Positions 9,029 to 16,969 are shown, numbered from the stretch's first letter. The stretch is 64,000 nucleotides of DNA from an uncultured Winogradskyella sp. (GCF_947501905.1 NZ_CANMXL010000001.1:708590-772589), one strand, 5' to 3'. Numbers and translations: made by a program. Notes: generated by a model not told the origin, from the letters alone.

Positions 9029-9150
9029 GCTATACATCATTAAGAGCTAAACAGAGGCTTGAACAAAAAAACAGAAATTACTTACAAAAAAAATTGTCTT
9101 AAATCATAATGTTTCACTATTTTTATACTGATAATCAAGACTTTGCTTCT

Positions 9151-10497
9151 ATGAAGAAAAATTACATTAATACTCACTTAGCAACCCTAATTGTATTTTT
9201 TGTTTTTAATCTATCATATAGTCAAAATAATAATGGTCAACTAACTGTTATAGAAAATAATGACCATGATTATAACATGATTGGCTGTACATTAACAATT
9301 TCCAACTATCAAAATAGAGTCTATATTCCTCCAAGAGAATGGGTACAAGAGCGATTTCAAAATAGAGTAAACCCATGTTCTTCAATTGAAGTAACATACA
9401 ATGGTTTTCCTGTTAATGGGCCAGAACAACAAGCATTTCAGTTTGCTGTAGATATTTGGGAGTCACTTTTAGACTCACCTGTTACTATACGAGTAAATGC
9501 CAATTGGACTGATTTAGGTCTATCATTAGGAAGTGCTGGCCCAGCATTTTTTACAGAAATCCCAGGTGGTGGGGCAAATACACTATATCCAGCAGCATTA
9601 GCGGAATCTATTTTAGGCACAGAACTTAATGGCTCCAACTCCATAGATATTAACTGTAACCTTAATTCTCAGTATTCGAACTGGTATTTTGGTACTGATG
9701 GAAATCCAACTGTAACCCAATATGATTTTGTTACTGTAGTATTGCATGAGCTAGGACATGGATTAGGTATGATTGGTTTTGGAGGTAGAACTGGTACAGG
9801 TCCGGACTTTGAAGGCTATATAAGAAGAGCACTTGATTTAACGTATCAGCCAGGTGCACAATATTTTAGTATTTGGGATACATTTATAAGTGGGCAAGAT
9901 ATTTTAACAAATCCTATATCTATTTTAAATGAAGTTAACTTTCCTGATCCATCTGATATAATGTTAATAGCTATTACAAGCGAAAATTTAACATGCAATG
10001 CTCCTACTGCTGTTGCACAAAATGGTGGTGTAAGACCTAATACCTATGCACCCTCAACTTATCAATCATCTTCTTCTTACAGCCATTGGGCTGAATCTGG
10101 ATTTACTTCAAATCTGCTAATGACACCAACAACTGGTTTAGGGGAAGCGGTTCACGATCCAAGTAATGTAACTCTAGGGTTTTTGAAAGATATGGGTTGG
10201 ACACTTTGTCAAGGAGCTTTAAGCTCTAATGATTTTTCTCTTGATAATATTAAAATTAACCCAAATCCTTTTACAGAGACTATAACTTTGGATTTGCCAT
10301 CTAACTTAACTAACCAAGAGTTTAATATCTCTATTATAGATATTAATGGTCGTGTTGTATATAATCAATCTGCAAATGCTGCAAGTGGAAAAATTAAGAT
10401 TTCTAACCTTAGTAATCTTAAAAATGCACTTTACTTTTTCACTATAGAAAGTAAAACTTCTGATTTAAGCATTACACAAAAGATAATTAAGAAATAG
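9151..10497 (+). CDS. Secreted Zn metalloprotease with T9SS type-A sorting domain, paralog 3
   Basis: I choose ATG 9151 (MKKNYINTHLATLIV, a normal signal peptide ending near SYSQ) over an in-frame ATG at 9109 that would add 14 residues before the signal. From 9151 the protein has 448 residues, the same as paralog 2. HELGHGLG lies near 199-206, the distal SHWAE and LMTP near 310-325, and the type-A sorting domain begins INPNPF. A terminator and 170 bases separate it from paralog 2, so it probably has its own promoter. It is the third member of the tandem family and somewhat more diverged in its N-terminal part. Confidence 0.9.
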   Translation: MKKNYINTHLATLIVFFVFNLSYSQNNNGQLTVIENNDHDYNMIGCTLTISNYQNRVYIPPREWVQERFQNRVNPCSSIEVTYNGFPVNGPEQQAFQFAVDIWESLLDSPVTIRVNANWTDLGLSLGSAGPAFFTEIPGGGANTLYPAALAESILGTELNGSNSIDINCNLNSQYSNWYFGTDGNPTVTQYDFVTVVLHELGHGLGMIGFGGRTGTGPDFEGYIRRALDLTYQPGAQYFSIWDTFISGQDILTNPISILNEVNFPDPSDIMLIAITSENLTCNAPTAVAQNGGVRPNTYAPSTYQSSSSYSHWAESGFTSNLLMTPTTGLGEAVHDPSNVTLGFLKDMGWTLCQGALSSNDFSLDNIKINPNPFTETITLDLPSNLTNQEFNISIIDINGRVVYNQSANAASGKIKISNLSNLKNALYFFTIESKTSDLSITQKIIKK

Positions 10498-10520
10498 TAT
10501 CCTCTTAAAATTATACACAA

Positions 10521-10549
10521 AAGGGAAGCATTCATGCTTCCCTTCTTCT
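10521..10549. terminator. Bidirectional terminator between protease 3 and the ssb remnant
   Basis: A 10-bp perfect stem (10521-10530 with 10535-10544, loop TTCA). T-rich sequence lies on the plus side, and on the minus side the stem runs into TTTT. Confidence 0.8.
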
Positions 10550-10567
10550 TTTACATTATTTAGCTTT

Positions 10568-10786
10568 CTATTTTCCTAACATTAATAATTCGCTACAAAC
10601 AACTTCTGTGGTATATCTTTTTATACCGTCTTTATCTTCCCAAGAACGTGTGGTTAATTTGCCTTCTATAGCAACTTCTTTTCCTTTACCAACATACTTC
10701 TCTACAATTTGCGCTGTTTTCCCCCATGCCACAATATTATGTGTTGATGGAGAATTTACTTTTTCACCTTGATTTAAAGAAATCAA
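10568..10786 (-). pseudogene. 5'-truncated single-stranded DNA-binding protein gene (C-terminal part)
   Basis: The frame encodes about 72 residues matching SSB from about residue 44 (QGEKV) to the end (SELLMLGK), including HNIVAWGKTAQIVEKY and EGKLTTRSW. The N-terminal 43 residues of the OB fold are missing. The only start is a TTG (10784-10786) overlapping the TGA of the response regulator gene upstream. Without the first OB strands the product is unlikely to bind DNA. It is the downstream half of a set of broken ssb copies; the complementary N-terminal half lies at 15081-15293 on the same strand. Confidence 0.75.
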
Positions 10787-11427
10787 TCTGAGTAACCATT
10801 CTTTAAGGCGAACACAGCTAGTCCAACTCTAGATTTAAGTTCTAATTTTTCGAATAGACTATCCCTGTAATTCTCTACAGTTCTTGGGCTACAAAACATC
10901 TTTTCTGAAATTTCTTTGTAGTTCATTTCAGTTACGGAGTATTTTAAGAATTCTATTTCGCGGTCAGATAAATTTAACTTTGAACTAGCGTCAATGGTAT
11001 CTTCTCGAATGCTTGTAAAAACTTTGCTTGCTGCCCAATCTGGAAAAAATTGACCATTTTTCACAAGACTGTTCAATGCTTTTTCTAAATCATTTGGTTG
11101 CGCATTTTTGAGCATATAGCCTTTAGCTCCATTTTTAATCATCTTAATTAAACTTTGCTCATCATCTTGCATGCTTAATGCCATAATTAATATGTCTGGA
11201 TAGGTTGCTTTTAACCATTGGGCAGTTTCAAAGCCATCCATAATAGGCATGCTAATATCTAATAGAATGATTTTAGGGAGCGATTTAGTCTTGATTTTTT
11301 CTTGAAAATCTAATCCGTTTTCACTAATATGAATTACCTCAAAATCTTTAAAATTTGATATTATACTTTTTAATGCGTTTGCAATTAGTATATGGTCATC
11401 AACAATAGCTATTGTGTGTTTCATCAA
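10783..11427 (-). CDS. NarL/LuxR-family response regulator
   Basis: A 214-residue regulator with a receiver domain (acidic pair Asp10-Asp11, phospho-acceptor Asp57 in LLDISMP, Lys near 106 in YMLKN) and a C-terminal LuxR helix-turn-helix (LSDREIEFLKY ... MFCSPRTVENYRDSLFEKL). It overlaps the sensor kinase gene by 4 bases (ATGA), a standard translationally coupled pair. The kinase has a HisKA_3 domain, the usual partner of NarL-type regulators. The target genes are unknown; the upstream membrane protein and lipoprotein genes on the same strand are candidates. Confidence 0.94.
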   Translation of the reverse strand: MMKHTIAIVDDHILIANALKSIISNFKDFEVIHISENGLDFQEKIKTKSLPKIILLDISMPIMDGFETAQWLKATYPDILIMALSMQDDEQSLIKMIKNGAKGYMLKNAQPNDLEKALNSLVKNGQFFPDWAASKVFTSIREDTIDASSKLNLSDREIEFLKYSVTEMNYKEISEKMFCSPRTVENYRDSLFEKLELKSRVGLAVFALKNGYSD

Positions 11428-12200
11428 ACAGGTATTTTTAAAGTTAATGTGGTTCCGTTTTTATTGCTTTCAAGATTAAAACTACCCTTAAGTATTCCTA
11501 TTCTTTTCTTCATATTATTTAAGCCAATCCCCTTAAAGTTTGTACTTTCAGTATCAAACCCTTTACCGTCATCTTTTAAACGCATTTGTATTTCAGTTTC
11601 AGAAGTAAACATGTCGATATTTATTTTTTTGCATTGTGCGTGTTTTATACTGTTTTGTATAAATTCTTGGACCACTCTAAACACTATACTTTTAGTTTGA
11701 TAGGAATTGATATGGTGCTTTGATTTGTTCTCAAACGCAATGTCATAGGTCTTTAATTCTTGAATTTTTTTGCATTCGTTTTTAATTAATTCTGAAAGCG
11801 TATAGTTTGTGATAGTATCATCTGTTAACGATTTTGAGAGATGTCTTAAATCGTTTAATGATTCATTAATGATGTCGTTAATGTTGTTAATAGTTGTGTT
11901 AGCGTCTGGTACTTTTTTTTCATAAACAAGTTGTTGAAGATATAAGCTCGACAGCGTGAGTTTTTGCCCAACATTATCATGTATTTCTCTGCCAATATGT
12001 TGCATTGTTTCTTTTTGTATTTCAGTTTGTGTTTTTAAAAGCTCCTTTTTATGCAATATATCAACCGTTTCAAGTTGGTTTAAGTGTTCTTTCTTTTTAA
12101 TTCTGTATTGTCTCACAAATGCTATAATAGACACCATAAAAATGATGAAAACAAGATTGAATATTATAAATGAAATTATTACGATTGTTCTTTCCCCCAT
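11424..12200 (-). CDS. Sensor histidine kinase (HisKA_3 / HATPase)
   Basis: From ATG 12200 the protein has 258 residues: one membrane helix at about 4-27, a short coiled-coil linker, the HisKA_3 dimerisation motif IGREIHDNVGQKLT with the phosphorylated His, and an ATPase domain with N-box and glycine boxes (LKDDGKGFD, GIGLNNMKKR). An in-frame ATG at 12236 would add 12 residues and lengthen the overlap with the upstream membrane gene; I prefer 12200 because the membrane helix follows at once. The kinase lacks its own sensor domain, so the 7-helix protein encoded just upstream may be its sensing partner. Confidence 0.92.
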   Translation of the reverse strand: MGERTIVIISFIIFNLVFIIFMVSIIAFVRQYRIKKKEHLNQLETVDILHKKELLKTQTEIQKETMQHIGREIHDNVGQKLTLSSLYLQQLVYEKKVPDANTTINNINDIINESLNDLRHLSKSLTDDTITNYTLSELIKNECKKIQELKTYDIAFENKSKHHINSYQTKSIVFRVVQEFIQNSIKHAQCKKINIDMFTSETEIQMRLKDDGKGFDTESTNFKGIGLNNMKKRIGILKGSFNLESNKNGTTLTLKIPV

Positions 12201-12826
12201 ACTAACGAAGCTATAAATAGCAAATACATAATGCAATTTGCTATTAGAAAATATACATAATAATATTCAACAACACTCTTGTAATCAAGATATAAATACT
12301 TTTGAAACACATGAAATGGCAGAGAGCCAATATAAAATAGCATTACCCCAAAATTTATGTAAAACATTCTATTCTCTTGAAATTTGAGAATACTATCGTT
12401 CTTTATTTGTTTTAAATATTCAAGAACGACCAATATAATTAGGATTAAGGAACCTACATTCAAGCAAAAACTAAGAGCACCTCTTACATCTTCAATAGAA
12501 CTTATAATTATACAAGTTAAAATGTATAGGACTGTACAAACAATAAACAAGGTGTTCTTTTGCAAAGATTTTCTTGCATAAAGCCAATAAAGAAAGATGA
12601 ACTCAAGAGGGACTCCAAAAAATAAATTATAGTATTGATTTGTTTCAGCAGATATAAACTCTATAGATGTTAGAATATACTCCTGTATAAATATAATTAC
12701 CAAATAAACACAGAACCATCTCCAATAGCTATTTCTTAATCTGAAAAAATAAAAACATCCTGTTAGCGCTGCTAAAAATTGAATTACTAACAGGATATGA
12801 TTTAGTATTTGATAAAGCTCTTCCAT
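12179..12826 (-). CDS. Polytopic membrane protein linked to a two-component system
   Basis: 215 residues with about seven hydrophobic helices and little soluble sequence, for example IQFLAALTGCFYFF, VYLVIIFIQEYI, GSLILIILVVLEYL and a C-terminal helix YLLFIASLVWGKEQS. No catalytic motif is visible. It overlaps the sensor kinase start by 22 bases, so the two are translationally coupled. Similar membrane genes precede small HisKA_3 kinases in Bacteroidota. A role as a sensory partner of the kinase is inference. A lipoprotein gene lies 9 bases upstream. Confidence 0.75.
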   Translation of the reverse strand: MEELYQILNHILLVIQFLAALTGCFYFFRLRNSYWRWFCVYLVIIFIQEYILTSIEFISAETNQYYNLFFGVPLEFIFLYWLYARKSLQKNTLFIVCTVLYILTCIIISSIEDVRGALSFCLNVGSLILIILVVLEYLKQIKNDSILKFQENRMFYINFGVMLFYIGSLPFHVFQKYLYLDYKSVVEYYYVYFLIANCIMYLLFIASLVWGKEQS

Positions 12827-12835
12827 TTACAAAAA

Positions 12836-13483
12836 TTAAAATGCAACACCTGCAGGACCAAAAGGTGGATACAAATTACCATGATTTTGAACACCTATTC
12901 TTTGAGTTGATCTACTTCCACTGTGTGAAGCTCCAATTACAGGAATTTTTTTAGCTGGGTCCAAGTATTCTTCCATACCAATGATACCAGTATTATATGT
13001 GTCAGGATTCGTTGGGTCAAAATCGAGATCAATACCTTTCTTTCGTATTGTAGAAACTGCAATTAATGTATGACGCCTTTCAAATGTATTTGGTAGCCCA
13101 GCTAAATCTGAGTAAGACGCCATTTTTTCAGGATAACTTGCATAATAAAAGCGAAGTCCTAAGTCAGTACTAGGGATATTGTTCTTTTTTGCATTAATTT
13201 CTAAGTGGTAGATGTATGCTTTTATCGTTTCTAAGTCAAGCCACATAGCTCTGGAATCCTTTGGCATTGACCTGCTTATAGCAGTAAGCTGGTTGTCTTC
13301 ATAACCATTTGTCATTTTGTGAACTAAACCAACATCCAAATCACTCATCGGCTGAGAAGAATAATTCATACAAATAGAAGTGCTATTCGAAGTGCTCCCA
13401 GTTCCTCTTAAAAAAGAACAACTATTCATCATTAAGGCAGTTACTCCTAAAGCTGTTACTAAAGTTAAAAATTTTGTTTTCAT
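12836..13483 (-). CDS. Putative lipoprotein of unknown function
   Basis: 215 residues starting MKTKFLTLVTALGVTALMMNSCS; the Cys at 22 after MNS fits a loose lipobox. The mature part has a Ser/Thr-rich linker and then a globular region with features such as AMWLDLETIKAYIYHLE and FDPTNPDTYNTG. The C-terminus is Gly/Pro-rich (LYPPFGPAGVAF). I recognise no family. It begins the same-strand run lipoprotein, membrane protein, kinase, regulator with short gaps, so it may provide an outer or periplasmic part of the same signalling unit. Confidence 0.7.
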   Translation of the reverse strand: MKTKFLTLVTALGVTALMMNSCSFLRGTGSTSNSTSICMNYSSQPMSDLDVGLVHKMTNGYEDNQLTAISRSMPKDSRAMWLDLETIKAYIYHLEINAKKNNIPSTDLGLRFYYASYPEKMASYSDLAGLPNTFERRHTLIAVSTIRKKGIDLDFDPTNPDTYNTGIIGMEEYLDPAKKIPVIGASHSGSRSTQRIGVQNHGNLYPPFGPAGVAF

Positions 13484-13737
13484 GATTTCATGTTTTTAAG
13501 TTATTAAATATACTTTTTTTAAATCTTCACAAATAAAGAAATATCAATTAGTGTTTTAGTAAGTAGTTGAACCTAAATAACTAGGGTTAAACAACCTAAC
13601 TTTTTTTAGTTAATCAAACAGATGTTTTAAGGTTGCTCGCTCATCAATTACATATGGGTTTAATGGGAGATTTGTAAAGTGAAAACAGGGAAACCGAAAA
13701 CTGTAATATAGAGTAGGTGAATTAAAATTTTAATATT

Positions 13738-14439
13738 ATGAAACTCGAAATCAAAAATGTAAAAATTGAAAAATTGGTTTTAAAAAATGACAGCTGTGTT
13801 GAAACTTCGAACTCTAGTCCAAGCCCTTATTGGCTATTTCCTGGTATAGTTCACAATTTAATGCTTCAACAAGTATTAGGTGCTATTCCGTCGTTTAAAA
13901 TTAAAAGTGAAAAAGCTCAAGAAATTTTTAAGATGAAAATAATAGATCTTAATAAAAATCTAGAATTAGGCTATAACGAGGAAGATATAAAAGCTATTAA
14001 TGTTTTGCCTCCTAAAGGAGAAAATATATATGACTATCTAAAGAATATACTCTTAAACGGAGGGAATACTGGGCCATTTAATCCAGAACCAAGTATTGTT
14101 GAAAAATGGATTGAAGTCTTAGATATACTAGAAAAGAATAAAGAAAACTTAAAAAAATCTGCAATGGAACTTAGTGAATTTTATAAAAATAATATTCGAC
14201 AAGTTAATAACAAGGAGGTCTTTACAAAGATATTGTCTATTACATACCACAGCGCCAAGCTCTATTCAAAAAAGGAGAATAGAATTCAACTTCTAAAAAA
14301 TGTGAGTAATGATGATGTAATTAAACACGAAGCCTCAATTAATTGGTGGAAAGTCGCTGGATGTGATGGTTTAGGGCTATTGGCTGGAGGTGTTGGTGCT
14401 GTAATAGCAAGTGGATGTTCAGCAATTAATCAATCGTAA
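13738..14439 (+). CDS. Unrecognised protein with Gly-rich hydrophobic C-terminal tail
   Basis: A 233-residue protein with no signal peptide. The first 195 residues are helical and Lys/Glu/Asn-rich. The last 30 change abruptly: NWWKVAGCDGLGLLAGGVGAV and then IASGCSAINQS, a Gly/Ala zipper with two Cys, much like the hydrophobic tails of class II bacteriocins or glycine-zipper proteins. It runs against its neighbours and has lower codon richness (AT-rich). I do not know its function. Toxin, peptide precursor or membrane-inserting protein are possibilities only. A terminator follows the stop. Confidence 0.65.
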   Translation: MKLEIKNVKIEKLVLKNDSCVETSNSSPSPYWLFPGIVHNLMLQQVLGAIPSFKIKSEKAQEIFKMKIIDLNKNLELGYNEEDIKAINVLPPKGENIYDYLKNILLNGGNTGPFNPEPSIVEKWIEVLDILEKNKENLKKSAMELSEFYKNNIRQVNNKEVFTKILSITYHSAKLYSKKENRIQLLKNVSNDDVIKHEASINWWKVAGCDGLGLLAGGVGAVIASGCSAINQS

Positions 14440-14460
14440 TGAATATTCTGTTCACTATTA

Positions 14461-14493
14461 CTAACTCCTGCTTAAAAGGCAGGAGTTAGTTCT
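14461..14493. terminator. Convergent terminator hairpin
   Basis: An 11-bp perfect stem (14461-14471 with 14479-14489; loop of 7) followed by TTCTT on the plus strand. It lies between the orphan gene and the intact ssb. Confidence 0.8.
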
Positions 14494-14526
14494 TAAATAC
14501 TATTATTATTCTTGAGAATAAATAAA

Positions 14527-14859
14527 TTATTTTCCTAACATCAACAACTCATTCACCACTACTTCAGTCACATATCGTTTCTGTCCTTCTTTGTCATCAT
14601 AACTCCTAGAAGTCAATTTACCTTCGATTGCAATTTCCTTTCCTTTGGTTACATACTTCTCAATAATGTCAGCAGTTTTGTTCCATGCAATTAAATTATG
14701 CCAGTCAGTTTGTGTTACTTTCTCTCCTTGAGCATTTTTATAACTCTCATTTGTTGCCAGTGAGAATTTGGCCAATTTCTTACCACTTTCTAAAGTGATA
14801 ATCTCTGGGTCGTTTCCTAAATTTCCTATTAACTGAACTTTATTTCTTAATGTATTCAT
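14527..14859 (-). CDS. ssb: Single-stranded DNA-binding protein, intact copy
   Basis: 110 residues covering a full SSB OB fold: MNTLRNKVQLIGNLGNDPEI, ESGKKLAKFSLATNESY, WHNLIAWNKTADIIEKY, EGKLTSRSYDD and NELLMLGK. It lacks the long flexible linker and acidic DDDIPF tip of housekeeping SSB, ending right after the OB fold; such short SSBs are common on accessory elements and as secondary copies. It overlaps the HTH gene upstream by 20 bases. Two broken relatives flank it at about 75 percent or lower similarity by eye. Confidence 0.93.
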   Translation of the reverse strand: MNTLRNKVQLIGNLGNDPEIITLESGKKLAKFSLATNESYKNAQGEKVTQTDWHNLIAWNKTADIIEKYVTKGKEIAIEGKLTSRSYDDKEGQKRYVTEVVVNELLMLGK

Positions 14860-15124
14860 GATTTCTAAATTGTTTTATTTGTATTGGGTCATAGCCCAAA
14901 AACTGTATTATGTTTTGTTTGTTTTTTATATTAGGTTCTGCTACTCCTCGTTCCCATTTATCGATTGTTGATTCATAAACTTCCAACTCTAATCCCATTT
15001 CAAATCGAGTTAGGCATTTATCAAGCCTCGCTTGTTTTAAAAAATCACCATAATGAGAAGGGACAAGCGGATAGCCTCTCTTAGGCGGCACGATTGCGAT
15101 TAAATCGATGGTGCAAATGCTCAA
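14840..15124 (-). CDS. XRE-type helix-turn-helix protein, probably 5'-truncated
   Basis: 94 residues from a TTG start. The segment PPKRGYPLVPSHYGDFLKQA followed by RLDKCLTRFEMGLELEVYES and TIDKWERGVAEP is an XRE-type DNA-binding domain; the GYP...LGYDP frame is typical of a flavobacterial HTH family. The first ten residues come from the break point where an ssb fragment ends, so the native N-terminus was probably lost. It overlaps the ssb fragment by 44 bases and the intact ssb by 20. It may still bind DNA since the HTH is complete. Confidence 0.7.
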   Translation of the reverse strand: MSICTIDLIAIVPPKRGYPLVPSHYGDFLKQARLDKCLTRFEMGLELEVYESTIDKWERGVAEPNIKNKQNIIQFLGYDPIQIKQFRNHEYIKK

Positions 15125-15293
15125 TGCTGTTGTGCCATTGTGTGTCTGTTACTTTTTCGCCTTGCAAATTCTTATAGCTTTCATTCGTAGCAATTGAGAA
15201 TTTTGCAAGTGTTTTTCCTGATTCAAGATTGATGATTTCTGGATCATTTCCTAAGTTACCAATCAACTGTACTTTGTTTCTTAATGTGTTCAT
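15081..15293 (-). pseudogene. 3'-truncated ssb (N-terminal part)
   Basis: Residues 1-55 are a good SSB N-terminus (MNTLRNKVQLIGNLGNDPEI ... QGEKVTDTQWHN). From 15128 downward the reading changes to unrelated SIEHLHHRFNRNRAA and stops, at the same place where the XRE gene begins in another frame. The second half of the OB fold is absent. A matching C-terminal half lies 4.3 kb downstream on the same strand at 10568-10786, although both halves contain residues 44-55. Confidence 0.8.
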
Positions 15294-15422
15294 GTGTTCT
15301 AAAATTTTAATGTTAAACAGTTAATACTATCGAGTTTAAGTACTGAAACTATTCCAGTAGTATTTCGACAGAGCAAATATTAGAAGATGACCTAATTAAA
15401 GTCGGTAGTTACGTGTTTAAAT

Positions 15423-15454
15423 TCGTTTGTAAATATTTGTAGTCGTTTGTAAAT
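15423..15454. repeat. Direct repeat TCGTTTGTAAAT x2
   Basis: Two identical 12-mers at 15423-15434 and 15443-15454, offset by 20 bases (two helical turns), about 130 bases upstream of the ssb fragment. A partial third copy lies near 15474. It could be a regulator site. Confidence 0.4.
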
Positions 15455-15519
15455 GGATAATTTGTATATTGTAATCGTTTAATATCTCTTTAAAATTAGA
15501 TGCTATCAGTAGAAAATCT

Positions 15520-16047
15520 ATTTATATAGAAACGCCAAGACTTATTCTTAGAGAATTTAGAAAAGAAGATGTAAACTCACTTTTTCAACTAGATTCTAAT
15601 CCAATAGTTCATAAATATTTGGGTAATAAACCTGTAAAAGATATAAGCGAATCTGAGAGATATATTGAAGACTGCCTGCCAAAATATATCAGTCATGGTA
15701 TTTGTAGGTTAGCCGTTATTGAAAAACAAAGTGAGGCTTTTATTGGATGGTCTGGTTTGCGATTTATTGATGACTATACATTTAATAGCAAAACTAACTT
15801 CTATGATGTTGGCTACAGACTAATGCCTGAATATTGGGGCAAAGGCTACGCTACAGAAGCAGGAAAAGCATCTGTTGACTTTGGGTTTAAAGCATTAAAC
15901 CTTAAAACAATTTATGGCATTACCGAACTAGGCAACATAGCATCCCATAAAGCTTTATTAAAAATAGGTCTGAATTATATCGAAGACTTTAAATATAAAA
16001 ATGAAGAAATTTTAAGATGGTATCGCATTAAAAATCCAAGATTATGA
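15520..16047 (+). CDS. GNAT-family N-acetyltransferase, start codon unclear
   Basis: The acetyl-CoA-dependent acetyltransferase fold is clear: IETPRLILREF at the N-terminus (first strand), GWSGLRFIDD, the acetyl-CoA loop region YRLMPEYWGKGYATEAGKA and a closing NIASHKALLKIG. The RimJ/RimL-type pattern suggests an amino-terminal or small-molecule acceptor. The conserved first strand starts at about 15520, but no ATG, GTG or TTG lies in frame there; the in-frame TTG at 15619 would delete 33 conserved residues, and the ATG at 15500 is out of frame and stops after nine codons. ATT 15520 is a possible rare start, or the 5' end is damaged. It overlaps the next gene by 4 bases. Confidence 0.75.
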   Translation: MYIETPRLILREFRKEDVNSLFQLDSNPIVHKYLGNKPVKDISESERYIEDCLPKYISHGICRLAVIEKQSEAFIGWSGLRFIDDYTFNSKTNFYDVGYRLMPEYWGKGYATEAGKASVDFGFKALNLKTIYGITELGNIASHKALLKIGLNYIEDFKYKNEEILRWYRIKNPRL

Positions 16048-16394
16048 ATAAAACATGCCCAGAATGTGGAGACAAAATAATTGGTAGAGTAGATAAAAAA
16101 TTCTGTAGTGATGGTTGTAGAAATGCTTATAATAATCGCATTAATAAAGATTCTAAAAACTTAATTAGAAACACTAATAATAGACTAAGAAAAAATTACA
16201 GAATACTTGAAGATTTAAATCCTGATAAAAAAACAAAAACCTCAAGAGCAAAGCTTATAGAGAAAGGGTTTGATTTCAATTATTTTACGAGCATATATAC
16301 CACAAAAGCAGGAACGATATACTACTTTATATACGACCAAGGCTATCTCCCTTTAGATGGTGATTACTACGCTCTAGTAAAACGTGACGATTAA
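16044..16394 (+). CDS. Zn-ribbon protein (DUF2116-like)
   Basis: 116 residues. The N-terminus has four Cys in a zinc-ribbon arrangement (CPECGDKIIGRVDKKFCSDGC). The next part is basic and helical (NTNNRLRKNYRILEDLN), then a small beta region YFTSIYTTKAGTIYYFIYDQ. The pattern matches DUF2116-type Zn-ribbon proteins common in Flavobacteriia. It starts 4 bases before the GNAT gene ends (ATGA) and is convergent with the CBS gene by 4 bases. Function unknown; nucleic acid binding is a fair guess. Confidence 0.85.
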   Translation: MNKTCPECGDKIIGRVDKKFCSDGCRNAYNNRINKDSKNLIRNTNNRLRKNYRILEDLNPDKKTKTSRAKLIEKGFDFNYFTSIYTTKAGTIYYFIYDQGYLPLDGDYYALVKRDD

Positions 16395-16870
16395 CCTTTT
16401 ATATTACTATTCCAGTTTTCGGATTTAAGTTGCAGTGCCGCTTTAAGGATGTCCTTTTGGCTAATTTGCCCTACTAGCTTACCATTTTCAACTATAGGGA
16501 AACGACGTCTTTTAGAATTAAGAAACTTATTAGCGGCATCAAAAATATCCATGTTGCCATCAATGGTTTCTACATTTTTAATCATGCGGTTTTCAACCAT
16601 ATCTTCTTCTAATGGCATATTGTAATAACGACTTTCACTTAATTGTTTTAAGCAATCACCCTCAGATATTATGCCAACCAACTCATTTTTTTCATTAACA
16701 ACAGGCCCGCCAGAAATTTTGTTTTTTATTATGGCCTCGACTACAGCATGTACTTTTTGATGAGGGCTAAAGGTTATTAAGTTAGTGGTCATATAATCCC
16801 TAACCTTAAGTGCTTTTTGAGGCATGCTCGCTTGTTGCTTACGCGCTCCTTGAAAACTTTTAATACCCAT
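16391..16870 (-). CDS. CBS-domain pair protein
   Basis: 159 residues with two CBS domains: first at about 25-80 (MTTNLITFSPHQKVHAVVEA ... GGPVVNEKNELVGIISEGD), second at about 90-150 (MIKNVETIDGNMDIFDAANK ... RRFPIVENGKLVGQISQKD). Stand-alone CBS pairs bind adenosine nucleotides and act as energy sensors on partner proteins. No catalytic or transport domain is attached. It is monocistronic, and the partner cannot be told from context. Confidence 0.9.
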   Translation of the reverse strand: MGIKSFQGARKQQASMPQKALKVRDYMTTNLITFSPHQKVHAVVEAIIKNKISGGPVVNEKNELVGIISEGDCLKQLSESRYYNMPLEEDMVENRMIKNVETIDGNMDIFDAANKFLNSKRRRFPIVENGKLVGQISQKDILKAALQLKSENWNSNIKG

Positions 16871-16945
16871 AACCTTTGTTTTTAAGAGTGAATATTAAAG
16901 TTACTTAAAATTAAGGAGCTAAGCAAAAAAATGATATTGCAAGCT

Positions 16946-16953
16946 TATATTTG
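16946..16953 (+). promoter_or_regulatory. Candidate -7 element deciding the SDR start
   Basis: TATATTTG is an exact consensus match 17 bases before ATG 16970. It lies inside the longer ORF beginning at 16931, so it argues for the shorter start. Confidence 0.5.
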
Positions 16954-16969
16954 TAGTTCAAATAACACA

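Noticed and set aside
9109..9150. Longer start of protease paralog 3
   Set aside because: The extra 14 residues lie before a normal signal peptide and no paralog has them.
10783..15128. A simple transposon inserted into ssb
   Set aside because: No transposase or terminal repeats are seen, and both ssb halves keep residues 44-55, so one clean insertion cannot explain it.
16931..16969. Longer start of the SDR gene
   Set aside because: The segment contains the -7 element TATATTTG and is not similar to the SDR N-terminus.
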